In this document: in pieces, positions 8,716-16,360 of the stretch | How positions within the stretch are numbered: the first letter of the stretch is position 1 | Layout of the letters: every line of letters begins with the position of its first letter | From: Candidatus Gastranaerophilales bacterium | GTDB lineage: Bacteria; Cyanobacteriota; Vampirovibrionia; Gastranaerophilales; Gastranaerophilaceae | DNA length: 64,000 bases | Assembly: GCA_910587815.1 (NCBI GenBank) | Contig: CAJUNK010000001.1 | Location: 41,387 to 105,386, forward strand | Direction of reading: 5' to 3' | Notes under the pieces: model-generated | Database searches by the model: none | What the model was told of the DNA's origin: nothing | Seen by the model: the letters and a program-made list of their open reading frames with translations, nothing else | Position numbers and translations under genes: made by a program

Positions 8716-9960
8716 CTATTTATGCGGTATAAGTTCATCGGGAATTTCTTTTTCGCTGTTGTTAAAGATTTTCTTAAACCTATTCCCGCTACCGTTTACA
8801 ACATCTTTTAATTTTTCAGGGCTTACGTGTGTATAAGTATCCAAAGTAATACCTATTGAACTATGCCCCAGATAATCCGAAATAAGTTTTATATTAATAT
8901 CATCTTCAAAAAGTCTTGTAGCGTAAGAATGCCTTAAATCATGTATTCTAAAATGTCCTATGCCAAGCTCATCAAGTTTATTATTTAAAAATTCCCTAAA
9001 AACAGTGTCACAAATAAAATACCCGTCATCCTTACAAAACACTAAATCTAAATCCCGCCTGTATTTTGGACCAGATTTCATTTTATTTACAGCCTGTTTA
9101 TATTTTATATGTTTAAGCAGTTGAATAACTTCATCATAAACGGGCAATATTCTATTTGAATGTTTGGTTTTTGTTGATTTTAAAATTTCAGGCTTAAATT
9201 TGCGTTTTGAATTTTTATCATCATTAGGTACAGACTGCAATTGACGGTCAATTTTTATTGTTTTCTTATCCATATCAACATTTTTCCACTGAAGTCCCAA
9301 GCCCTCACCAAGCCTTAGTCCTGTCATTAGAAAGAAAATTACTAGAAAATCCATAGTAGTAGCATTATCAAGACAGGATTTTATAATTTTTTCATAATCA
9401 TCAGATGATAAAGCATTTGTTTGTTTTTTAGGACGTTTTGGCAACACTACCTTTTCATTGGGATTTTTATCAATCAAATCATTATTATAGGCAAATTTTA
9501 GCATTCTGTTCATAACTGTATAAATATTCTTAACCGTTTTAGGGTCAAGTGTTCCGCCTCTGCCGTTACTTTTCTTCAAGCATTCGTTATAAAATCTTGT
9601 CAGTTTTAAACCCGTAAGGTCTTTTAATCTTATATTTCCTATACCGGATATAATATGCTTATCTAAAATGCTTCTGTCATCACTAATTGTAGTAACTTTA
9701 ACATGACCTGTAACAAAATTATCAAACCAACAATTTGCCCATTGTGCGACAGTCCAATATGCATTAACATCATCAGAATATATGCCCTCTTGCTCATTTC
9801 GCCATTTATTAGCCTTTGCAAGACATTCATCTTTTGATTTTGCCCAAAAATATTTATATTTGCGTTTTCCTGAATTATCAATATAGGAAATCCTGTAATC
9901 ATAGCCGTTGCCGTTTTTAGAAAAACAACCTTCGCCGTTTTTTCGTCTTCCTCTAGCCAT
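8716..9960 (-). CDS. Tyrosine recombinase (integrase) of the tRNA-fMet element
   Basis: Site-specific recombinase with the full catalytic set: Arg in TGLRLGEGLGLQW, H-x-x-R in HDLRHSYATRLF, then LGHSSIGITLDTYTH with the Tyr nucleophile. An N-terminal AP2-like/arm-binding part (GYDYRISYIDNSGKRKYKYF) and a SAM-like core-binding domain precede it. I place the start at MARGRRKNG, overlapping the serine recombinase stop by 8 nt, with an AAAGGGG site; a longer in-frame extension is unlikely. The gene ends 175 bp from attL, so it should act on the tRNA-fMet anticodon loop (inference). Confidence 0.93.
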   Translation of the reverse strand: MARGRRKNGEGCFSKNGNGYDYRISYIDNSGKRKYKYFWAKSKDECLAKANKWRNEQEGIYSDDVNAYWTVAQWANCWFDNFVTGHVKVTTISDDRSILDKHIISGIGNIRLKDLTGLKLTRFYNECLKKSNGRGGTLDPKTVKNIYTVMNRMLKFAYNNDLIDKNPNEKVVLPKRPKKQTNALSSDDYEKIIKSCLDNATTMDFLVIFFLMTGLRLGEGLGLQWKNVDMDKKTIKIDRQLQSVPNDDKNSKRKFKPEILKSTKTKHSNRILPVYDEVIQLLKHIKYKQAVNKMKSGPKYRRDLDLVFCKDDGYFICDTVFREFLNNKLDELGIGHFRIHDLRHSYATRLFEDDINIKLISDYLGHSSIGITLDTYTHVSPEKLKDVVNGSGNRFKKIFNNSEKEIPDELIPHK

Positions 9961-10564
9961 TTGCGCACCCCTTTTCCTGTGCTTCAGCTTGGCCATCACG
10001 AACAAACTTATAAAATGCGTATTCGCTGATATTTAACTCTCTAATAGCGACAGATGATTTAATTTCACGTTTTTGCCATTTTCTGTAAACTTCATCAAAA
10101 TTAGCAGGTTTAGCAACTTGTTTTCTGCCTTTGTATTTACCCTGCATTTTAGCAACTGCAATGCCGTCGCGCTGTCTTTCCAAAAGATTTGCACGTTCAA
10201 ATTCATAAATGGCAGCTAAAAAAGTTATCATCAATTTACCGAAATTTGTTGATGTATCAATGTTTTCTTTGATACTTTTTAGTGCAACCTCTTTATTTGT
10301 AAGGTATTCAACAATATCAAGCAAATCTTTTGTATTGCGCGCAAGGCGGGATAAATCTTTAACATAAACGGTGTCCCCTGCTCTAACATAATCAAGCATA
10401 GCTTGAAGTTCCGGGCGTTTAGCGTTTTTACCACTTATTTTTTCTTCAAAAACCTTGTCTATACCAACATTTTTCAATAATTCTTTTTGACTTTCAGTGT
10501 TCTGCTCAATGGAACTAACCCTGATATACCCGACGTTTTGTCCTTTGGTCACCATTCTGTTCAT
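9953..10564 (-). CDS. Serine recombinase, resolvase/invertase family
   Basis: Small serine recombinase of 203 aa. The N-terminal catalytic domain has YIRVSS with the nucleophilic Ser, LSRLARNTKDLLDIV, and FLAAIYEFERANLLERQRDG; a short C-terminal HTH follows (KSSVAIRELNISEYAFYKFVRDG). It overlaps the downstream integrase, so the two recombinases are translationally coupled. It may resolve or invert element DNA; the unusual 5' region at 10565-10990 is a candidate recombination site. The start is at MNRMVTKG, after an AGGAG-like site. Confidence 0.93.
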   Translation of the reverse strand: MNRMVTKGQNVGYIRVSSIEQNTESQKELLKNVGIDKVFEEKISGKNAKRPELQAMLDYVRAGDTVYVKDLSRLARNTKDLLDIVEYLTNKEVALKSIKENIDTSTNFGKLMITFLAAIYEFERANLLERQRDGIAVAKMQGKYKGRKQVAKPANFDEVYRKWQKREIKSSVAIRELNISEYAFYKFVRDGQAEAQEKGCANG

Positions 10565-10719
10565 AGTAAAATCTCCTTTTTACTTGTTTGTAGGATGACG
10601 AGTGTTTGAAGTAAAGACTTCACCACTGAAATGACTGAAAAATCAAATTCTAAGTCTATTCAGGGAGTTTTAAATACCAAAATTTCGCCTGTTTAGAGTA
10701 TACCCAAACACGTGATAAA

Positions 10720-10741
10720 ACTTAATCAAATTTGATTAAGT
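10720..10741. promoter_or_regulatory. 22-bp perfect palindrome
   Basis: The half-site ACTTAATCAAA is followed directly by its exact reverse complement. It lies 156 bp upstream of the serine recombinase start. The length and perfection suit a dimeric regulator operator or a recombinase subsite; which one is not decidable from sequence. Confidence 0.6.
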
Positions 10742-11209
10742 ATCTTCCTATTTAACTCCCAAGATAAAATGTAAATTATATTTAAATGCTAGTCAAAACT
10801 AGTCTCAAAAGTTTATTATCTGGTTAAGTTAACGATGTATTTCGTCATCCAACTACTAACATCTGAACCCTTGTTTTAGTAACCATGGCATCTGGTTCTC
10901 CACTGCCGGGGCGTTTATCCATTCGCTAACGTCGAAAAGCTTCTTATAATTTACTCCTGTATGATATCAATTTAACAGATATTTGTCAAGAAAAATATCG
11001 GCAAAACCCTTATTATTGTTGAATTTATGTTATACAATAAATTTTTAACAAGGTGGATACTTGCTCTACATCTGCATTCTAAAAAATATACATTGTGAAG
11101 AAATATTGCAAGTATTATAAAATTTTTGTTTGGGCCTCACCTTCCTCTCTTTTTCTATCTATATAAGCCTTAAGCTTCGACAAGTTCAAAAAGCTTTTAA
11201 CATCTGAAA

Positions 11210-11342
11210 TTCGATATAATCATCAGGCAAATAGTGCAAATTTTATTTATTTCTTACCAAGTGCGTTATTTTATTGTGGTTAAATTTTGATTTTGATATG
11301 ACTAAAACCTACATAATGACAACAATTTCGATATAATCATCA
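11210..11342. repeat. Pair of 16-bp direct repeats
   Basis: TTCGATATAATCATCA occurs at 11210-11225 and again at 11327-11342, identical and in the same orientation. It lies in otherwise unassigned AT-rich element DNA. Each copy contains a TATAAT hexamer, so they might be duplicated promoters or protein-binding sites. Confidence 0.5.
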
Positions 11343-11414
11343 AATATTTTATGCTTTATTAAATCTTATAGTTTTATATAGGGCATTTTTGTATAAACTA
11401 AAATATTCATATTT

Positions 11415-11798
11415 TTATTTTCCTTTCCCCGCACCCCGCGGGGTTAATTTAACACCTATTACGGCGGCTCCATTCTCTAATTTTAAAAGTTGTTCTTGTT
11501 TTTTACATTCTTTGGGAGTGTTAATTTTAGGCTTCTTTTTATGTTTAAATAAAAAATATTGCCATTCATTGTCTTTTTTGTTTTCTTTTTTGGGCTCATC
11601 TTTGTAATCAAACAAAGATACAATTATTGCAAATAAAATCATAGCAATAAATATACAAAGCAAGATTTTATTTTCAAATAAAAAAGTTATGATTATAGAA
11701 ACAGAAATGATAGCTATTAACGGAAAACAACCATAATCTCCTGTAATTTTATTGCCTCCGTACAAATAAACTAAAACCAAAAGAGCTAATAAATCCAA
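11415..11798 (-). CDS. Small membrane protein, unknown function
   Basis: 127 aa with three hydrophobic segments (about residues 2-13, 25-40 and 44-64), then a Lys-rich cytoplasmic tail. No family recognised. The start is a TTG preceded by AGAGG six bases upstream; no ATG fits. It starts 12 bp after the HhH-GPD gene ends, so the two are probably one operon and it may be its membrane partner (inference). Confidence 0.6.
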   Translation of the reverse strand: MDLLALLVLVYLYGGNKITGDYGCFPLIAIISVSIIITFLFENKILLCIFIAMILFAIIVSLFDYKDEPKKENKKDNEWQYFLFKHKKKPKINTPKECKKQEQLLKLENGAAVIGVKLTPRGAGKGK

Positions 11799-11810
11799 AT
11801 ATAACCTCTT

Positions 11811-12959
11811 TTATGAATTAATAAAATTATCAACACCATTGTATTTTTCTATAAAAAAATTATACAGTCTTTTTATACCGTTAATATATGCTCCAGCAGA
11901 CCCTTTTGGATTTTTTATAATCTTTCCGTTCTTTTGCTGTGTCAAAATTTCGTCTTGAAAATTTTTTATATCTTCCAAGCTTTTAAATAAATCAAAAAAA
12001 TCTGTTTTAAATAAATGCTGATGTCTAAATACATAAAAAGCATCTCCTAAATATGTATCGATTGTACTTTTTGCCGTATTTGGATATTTGCTAATTAAAT
12101 AGTTTTTAAATTCATGTTTTAAACTTTTAATCTTTTCGGAAGCATTACTATAATTATTTTTTATCTGCCGGTTTTGTTCTGTTTTTATTACCGCCATTTT
12201 AATATTTTTATTAAAATCACAATAAACCGCAATAGGGCATTTAGCACATTTTGGACTTGCTGAACATATATTTCCATACCCCTCGGCACAAAAATGCCAC
12301 AAAAGAAAATCAATATAGGCTTTGGAAAATCCTGTATAATTCGATAATTTCTCTGCAACTTGTATTACTTCTTGCTCTGCGCCTGTATCTGGAATTAATC
12401 CCATTCTTTTAAATATTCTTATTAAATGAACGTCGGGTTTTATTTCGTCAATACCAATATTTCTCAAATATTCCATAGCCAACGGAAAACCTGTCTGCTT
12501 TAATTTATAAGAACCTTCCTTGTTGGATAATAAGAATGCAATAGCTTTTGGCTTTAGTCTTGTGACAAACGCATCAAGAGCACCATATTCTTTCTCAATT
12601 TTTTCTAAAATTTCAATATTATATTTCAAGGATTGCATTTGTGCATTTAAAGACCTGCCGCCAAGTTTATAGGATTTCAATCTATCTACAAAGTATTCGT
12701 AACCAGTGTCTTTAATTTTTTCTTTATCAAAATTAAAAAATATTTCGTTTATTAGTCCTATATTCCTGTGTACATATTTCCAATTTCTCGACCCGCTTAA
12801 TTGAGAAAATATTAAACCTTTTAAATGTTCTTCAAAACTAAATATTTTACCGTTTTTTCTTGCTTCAACTGCCTCTAAAATAGTTGTGTCAATATCTTCA
12901 ACCCTATTTTTCAAATATTCATCAAGAATATTGAACATTTTTCTGTAATCTTTTTTCAT
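11811..12959 (-). CDS. HhH-GPD DNA glycosylase with [4Fe-4S] cluster and extra C-terminal domain
   Basis: Endonuclease III-like base-excision enzyme. IEKEYGALDAF...MEYLRNIG covers the helix-hairpin-helix region, KPDVHLIRIFKRMG carries the catalytic Asp, and CSASPKCAKCPIAVYC is a C-x5-C-x2-C-x5-C iron-sulfur cluster. After residue about 275 comes an extra domain of about 110 aa resembling a SAM-like core-binding fold (STIDTYLGDAFYVFRHQ), not usual for housekeeping Nth. Start taken at the ATG of MKKDYRKMF, six bases after a -10 box, i.e. leaderless. As island cargo, a role in attacking modified DNA is conceivable but unproven. Confidence 0.8.
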   Translation of the reverse strand: MKKDYRKMFNILDEYLKNRVEDIDTTILEAVEARKNGKIFSFEEHLKGLIFSQLSGSRNWKYVHRNIGLINEIFFNFDKEKIKDTGYEYFVDRLKSYKLGGRSLNAQMQSLKYNIEILEKIEKEYGALDAFVTRLKPKAIAFLLSNKEGSYKLKQTGFPLAMEYLRNIGIDEIKPDVHLIRIFKRMGLIPDTGAEQEVIQVAEKLSNYTGFSKAYIDFLLWHFCAEGYGNICSASPKCAKCPIAVYCDFNKNIKMAVIKTEQNRQIKNNYSNASEKIKSLKHEFKNYLISKYPNTAKSTIDTYLGDAFYVFRHQHLFKTDFFDLFKSLEDIKNFQDEILTQQKNGKIIKNPKGSAGAYINGIKRLYNFFIEKYNGVDNFINS

Positions 12960-12965
12960 ACCTTG

Positions 12966-12994
12966 AGAATACCAAAGCAAACTGGGTGTGTCAA
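12966..12994 (-). promoter_or_regulatory. Promoter of the HhH-GPD gene
   Basis: On the minus strand TTGACA (12994-12989) is separated by 17 bp from TATTCT (12971-12966), close to the sigma-70 consensus. The predicted start coincides with the ATG at 12959. The divergent XRE gene begins only 57 bp away, and the interval contains a TCAAC/GTTGA inverted pair (12991-13020) that could be its operator. Confidence 0.7.
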
Positions 12995-13051
12995 CAGTTT
13001 AATTTTGTTCTTTTGGTTGAGTTCACAATCTAACATGAAAAAAGGTGCATT

Positions 13052-13375
13052 ATGGCAGATATCAAAAAGCTATTAGGAACAAAAATCAGTCAAATACGTA
13101 AAGAAAAAGGGTTTTCGCAAATACAATTTGCCGAAATGCTTGGTGTATCAACAAATGCTCTAAGTATTATTGAAACAGGCAATGGATTTTTGACCGCCGA
13201 AACATTAGAAAAAATCTTAGAGGGGTTAAATCTAGAACCTGATGAATTATTTTCTTTCGGCGGAAATAAAACCGATGAAGAATTATATCAAAACATTCTA
13301 AAGAATTTAGAAACAATTAAGAGTGATAGGACAAAGCTTGCAACCATAGATAACATTTTAAAAACACTACTGTAA
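13052..13375 (+). CDS. XRE-family transcriptional regulator
   Basis: A lambda-repressor-like HTH spans about residues 8-62: ISQIRKEKGFSQIQFAEMLG, then VSTNALSIIETGNGFLTAETLEKI. A short C-terminal helical segment follows. 107 aa. The start ATG has AAAGG seven bases upstream. It is divergent from the HhH-GPD gene and shares its promoter region, so it most likely represses that operon and itself. Confidence 0.88.
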   Translation: MADIKKLLGTKISQIRKEKGFSQIQFAEMLGVSTNALSIIETGNGFLTAETLEKILEGLNLEPDELFSFGGNKTDEELYQNILKNLETIKSDRTKLATIDNILKTLL

Positions 13376-13546
13376 AATTCATCTCTACGGTTTAATTTTT
13401 TACAGGTAATTTTATACCTCACCACCCTAAAACATTTCATCATTCGCCCGAGAACAGTTTCATTCTTAATATACTCTTAATATTGTTTATAAAGAATTGC
13501 TTAATTCAACTTTTTATCATAAATTGAATTAAAAGGAGTAATTTTA

Positions 13547-14902
13547 ATGGAACTAAACATTGCATTGCCAGAACCTAATCAAGATTTAGATAATCTTAAT
13601 AAGTCAATAAGGGCTTTTTCCAATACTATTGAACAACAAAAGGATAATGAACAATTAAAGACACTTTTAAACAGGTCTGAGATTATTTTAAAAACCTTAA
13701 TACAAAAAATGGAAAAAACTCAAGCAGAGTTTTTTACTAACCAACTTTTTAAAGAATTAAATACACAAATAATTAACATAAACAATAATATAGTTAATTA
13801 TCTAAATACTAGGAATGAGAACTACAAAATTCAAGCAAATTCTCACATTGATGTAATCATAAACATTATGCCAAGATTATGTTTCAATGATAAAGAAACA
13901 ATAAAAGAGTCTTTATCAGTTACCGTTGGCAACTACAAAAAAACTTTATCCAATTTGCAAGCAAAAATTAAAGACTATGAAATAAATATTGCAAACAATA
14001 CTGAAAAAATTAAACAATTAAATGATAAAATTGCGCAACAACAAAGCATTATTAATGGTTTTTCTCAACAATTTAACGATAGCCAGCTAAAAAATAGTAC
14101 TACGTTTACAGAAAAAATTACAGAATTTAATGAAAAAAATGCCGACAATCAAGAAAAAATTAAAACTGATTGGAATAACACTAAACATGGCATAAAAAGA
14201 GAATGGGAGGAAATAGCAGAAGTTGTTGATAAGTATGCTGCTCAGAAAAAAGAAGAATGGACTAGTATAAAAAATGAATACGACAGCAATTTTGATGATT
14301 TAAGAAATAACCTTACGGATAAAGCAAACATAACATTGGTTGAAATCAAAAAACGAAAGCAAGAAATTGAACAACTATATGGATTGGTTGGAAAGACTGT
14401 TTCATGTGGCGAGTATAAAAAATATGCTGATGGAGAAACTGTTATGATTTGGGTTCTTTACGGCTTAGCATTTTTAATTATGCTTGCAATTTCTGGCTTT
14501 ATGGCATTCATTGCTTATCAAGATTTTAAAATTAATCAAACAATTAATTGGCTAAATATGCTTGCACGCCTACCTGTTGCGCTTATCCTTTATGCTCCAG
14601 CATTTTATCTAGCTATGGAAGCCAAAAAAAGACATAACCACCAAATTGAATTAAGAGATTTTGAAATTAAAATTTCAAGTATTGACCCATATTTAAAAAA
14701 TATAGACCTTGTTGAATCCGAAAGAGAAATTGAAGAAAATAATGAAAAAGTTTCTGCAAAAGATATTAAGCTTGAATTAGCAAAAGAATTCTTCTCAAGA
14801 AAAAAAACAACTAAGAAGGATGAAAATATAATAATTCCTAAAGAAGTAATTGATATAATTGGACAAATATCTAAAATATGTAATCCAAATAAGGATAAAT
14901 AA
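13547..14902 (+). CDS. Coiled-coil protein with two C-terminal-proximal membrane helices, unknown function
   Basis: 451 aa, no family recognised. Residues about 1-290 are almost wholly helical and coiled-coil, rich in Asn, Lys, Glu and Gln. Two membrane helices follow (about 302-327 and 341-360), then a charged tail of about 90 aa ending near KICNPNKDK. The long extramembrane rod resembles sensors that reach away from the membrane. It has a strong AAGGAG site. Its position between a regulator and another membrane-associated gene in the island suggests a defence or exclusion role (inference only). Confidence 0.65.
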   Translation: MELNIALPEPNQDLDNLNKSIRAFSNTIEQQKDNEQLKTLLNRSEIILKTLIQKMEKTQAEFFTNQLFKELNTQIININNNIVNYLNTRNENYKIQANSHIDVIINIMPRLCFNDKETIKESLSVTVGNYKKTLSNLQAKIKDYEINIANNTEKIKQLNDKIAQQQSIINGFSQQFNDSQLKNSTTFTEKITEFNEKNADNQEKIKTDWNNTKHGIKREWEEIAEVVDKYAAQKKEEWTSIKNEYDSNFDDLRNNLTDKANITLVEIKKRKQEIEQLYGLVGKTVSCGEYKKYADGETVMIWVLYGLAFLIMLAISGFMAFIAYQDFKINQTINWLNMLARLPVALILYAPAFYLAMEAKKRHNHQIELRDFEIKISSIDPYLKNIDLVESEREIEENNEKVSAKDIKLELAKEFFSRKKTTKKDENIIIPKEVIDIIGQISKICNPNKDK

Positions 14903-15009
14903 CTCAAAATGGGTTCAAGCACCGAAAAAAATTCTACAGCCGAAATCTTGTATCCTCTTCCACCAAACCAATTTTAAACCACAAAAGGGGCTATGGGGGG
15001 TTAAATATC

Positions 15010-15798
15010 TTATTTTACCCATTCTGAAAGTTTTTTATTTGGACTTTCTATTTTAGGATATAATCCATTTATTTTTAATTTATCTACAGGAATAGTATTG
15101 AATGAAATTCTTTTATATTTTTTTGACAATATTGTGCCGCTTTTATTCAAGCATTCAATTAATAAGATAATACAAACTATTGAATCATCAACGCAAGTTG
15201 CAAAAATATTTCTTAATTCATACCACTTGCTATAATAACCGTCAAATGCAGTTTTTCTAATATCATCTTCGGAAATACAAACATGTTCATTTAATTGCTT
15301 TATTACTTCATTTATATTCATTAAGCTTTCCCTGCAGCTTACAATCAAGTTGAAAATATTCATATTTACATCTGCAAGTATTTTCAACTTTTCTTCATTT
15401 ATAGGAAACAGACAATCCGACACTATTATTTTTTTGCTACAAAACTTAAACTGGTTAAATTTATCTTTAATATTTTCTATCTTAACATTTAAAACTTGCG
15501 AAAAAGTTGTGAATTGTACTTTTTCTAGTAGTTTCATTTCTGAAATTACATTTTCATTACAGATAAATTGTTTTTTTAATTGATATAAAGAATCTAACAA
15601 TGCAAATAAAATAGAATTCGCATATGCGATATATTGTATATCCAATTTGTAATCATTAAATTCTTTATTCCTCTGATTTATAGCACTGCCACAAAACGCA
15701 CCAAAACCAGCTGCAAACAGAGGTATTAAAGCGCTTGATAGTAAATTCAAAACAGGATGTGCATCATAATTAATATGAACAATAAAATCCAGTGTCAT
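15010..15798 (-). CDS. Membrane-associated protein, unknown function (262 aa)
   Basis: An N-terminal hydrophobic stretch (about residues 17-40, LLSSALIPLFAAGFGAFCGSA) is followed by a mostly helical body with scattered Cys and a second hydrophobic run near 213-225 (IVCIILLIECL). No family recognised. It converges with the coiled-coil gene. The ATG lies six bases after TATAAT with no ribosome-binding site, so the mRNA is probably leaderless. The TATAAT at 15805-15810 is on the minus strand. Confidence 0.6.
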   Translation of the reverse strand: MTLDFIVHINYDAHPVLNLLSSALIPLFAAGFGAFCGSAINQRNKEFNDYKLDIQYIAYANSILFALLDSLYQLKKQFICNENVISEMKLLEKVQFTTFSQVLNVKIENIKDKFNQFKFCSKKIIVSDCLFPINEEKLKILADVNMNIFNLIVSCRESLMNINEVIKQLNEHVCISEDDIRKTAFDGYYSKWYELRNIFATCVDDSIVCIILLIECLNKSGTILSKKYKRISFNTIPVDKLKINGLYPKIESPNKKLSEWVK

Positions 15799-15837
15799 AA
15801 TTTGATTATATAATACAAAGTCATAATTACAAATATG

Positions 15838-15990
15838 TCGGTAGCTCGTTGGCTCATAAGGCTTATTTTAAATTGGGTTTCTTGCTTGGTATAATAAGTG
15901 TTATTGGCATTTATAGAATACTTTAATAAAATATTGTTTGCTAAATATCTTTTTCGCTGTCGCCGAATTATAAAGATTTTTAGTGCAGAA
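15838..15990. mobile_element. Decayed second attachment site and integrase 3' end
   Basis: 15838-15865 is a degraded copy of the tRNA anticodon-loop region (GTAGCTCGTTGGCTCATAA). It is followed by sequence aligning base by base with the DNA just right of attL (8541-8620, e.g. GTGTTATTGGC, TTTATAGAATACTT), then by a stretch resembling the 3' end of the integrase gene (TTTTTCGCTGT near 15950). It is most simply the remnant of a tandemly inserted related element. Short frames read through it are not genes. Confidence 0.65.
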
Positions 15991-16109
15991 TTAACTGCAA
16001 ATACCATTCCTGCTTATTGCAAATTTAGTATAATTCTCCACCTAAACAAATCAAGCTAAAACTTTTTATCCCGCTCACTATATTTTTTAAAATTATTTTC
16101 TCGCCCCAT

Positions 16110-16144
16110 TATTACAATTATCCCTACAATTAATTGTAGGGATA
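16110..16144. repeat. Inverted repeat near the right end of the element
   Basis: CCCTACAATTAATTGTAGGG forms a perfect hairpin. A related pair (GTAGGGAAAACCTAC and a following ATTGTAGG) lies just right of attL at 8633-8662. Having it at both ends suggests a terminal recognition site or terminator. Confidence 0.5.
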
Positions 16145-16173
16145 AACTAAAAAATCTTTGAAAATTTTAACAC

Positions 16174-16202
16174 TTGAAATTTTATTTTCAGCGTTTAATA
16201 AT
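16174..16202 (+). promoter_or_regulatory. Promoter of tRNA-fMet (element-borne copy)
   Basis: TTGAAA (16174-16179), a 17-bp spacer and AATAAT (16197-16202), 41 bp before the mature tRNA. Between promoter and tRNA the right copy has a CGAGGGA/TCCCTCG hairpin that the left copy (8454-8501) lacks. Confidence 0.65.
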
Positions 16203-16243
16203 AGTTGTGTCGAGGGAGTTTCCCTCGGTTCAAAATTAAATAT

Positions 16244-16320
<77 letters not shown>

Positions 16321-16327
16321 ATTAGAT

Positions 16328-16360
16328 AAAGGCTTTTAGGAATTTCCTAAAAGCCTTTTT
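16328..16360 (+). terminator. Terminator after tRNA-fMet
   Basis: AAAGGCTTTTAGGA pairs with TCCTAAAAGCCTTT around a short loop and is followed by a T run. It begins eight bases after the tRNA CCA end. Confidence 0.9.

Larger units (their letters stand above)
10565..11414. other. Intergenic region upstream of the serine recombinase, rich in inverted repeats
   Basis: About 850 bp without a convincing long gene. It contains a 22-bp perfect palindrome at 10720-10741, a CTAGT-CAAA-ACTAG inverted repeat near 10787, and inverted copies of GTAGGATGACGA (10591) and TCGTCATCC-x-ACTAC (10842) about 250 bp apart. It also has a 25-codon minus-strand frame at 10845-10922 and a 16-bp direct repeat at 11210 and 11327. 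GC rises locally at 10880-10930. Plausibly it holds res/inversion sites or a structured leader RNA. Confidence 0.5.

Noticed and set aside
15795..16007. 70-codon minus-strand frame near the right end of the island
   Set aside because: It runs through the decayed attachment site and integrase remnant; its translation follows the duplicated DNA and not a protein family.
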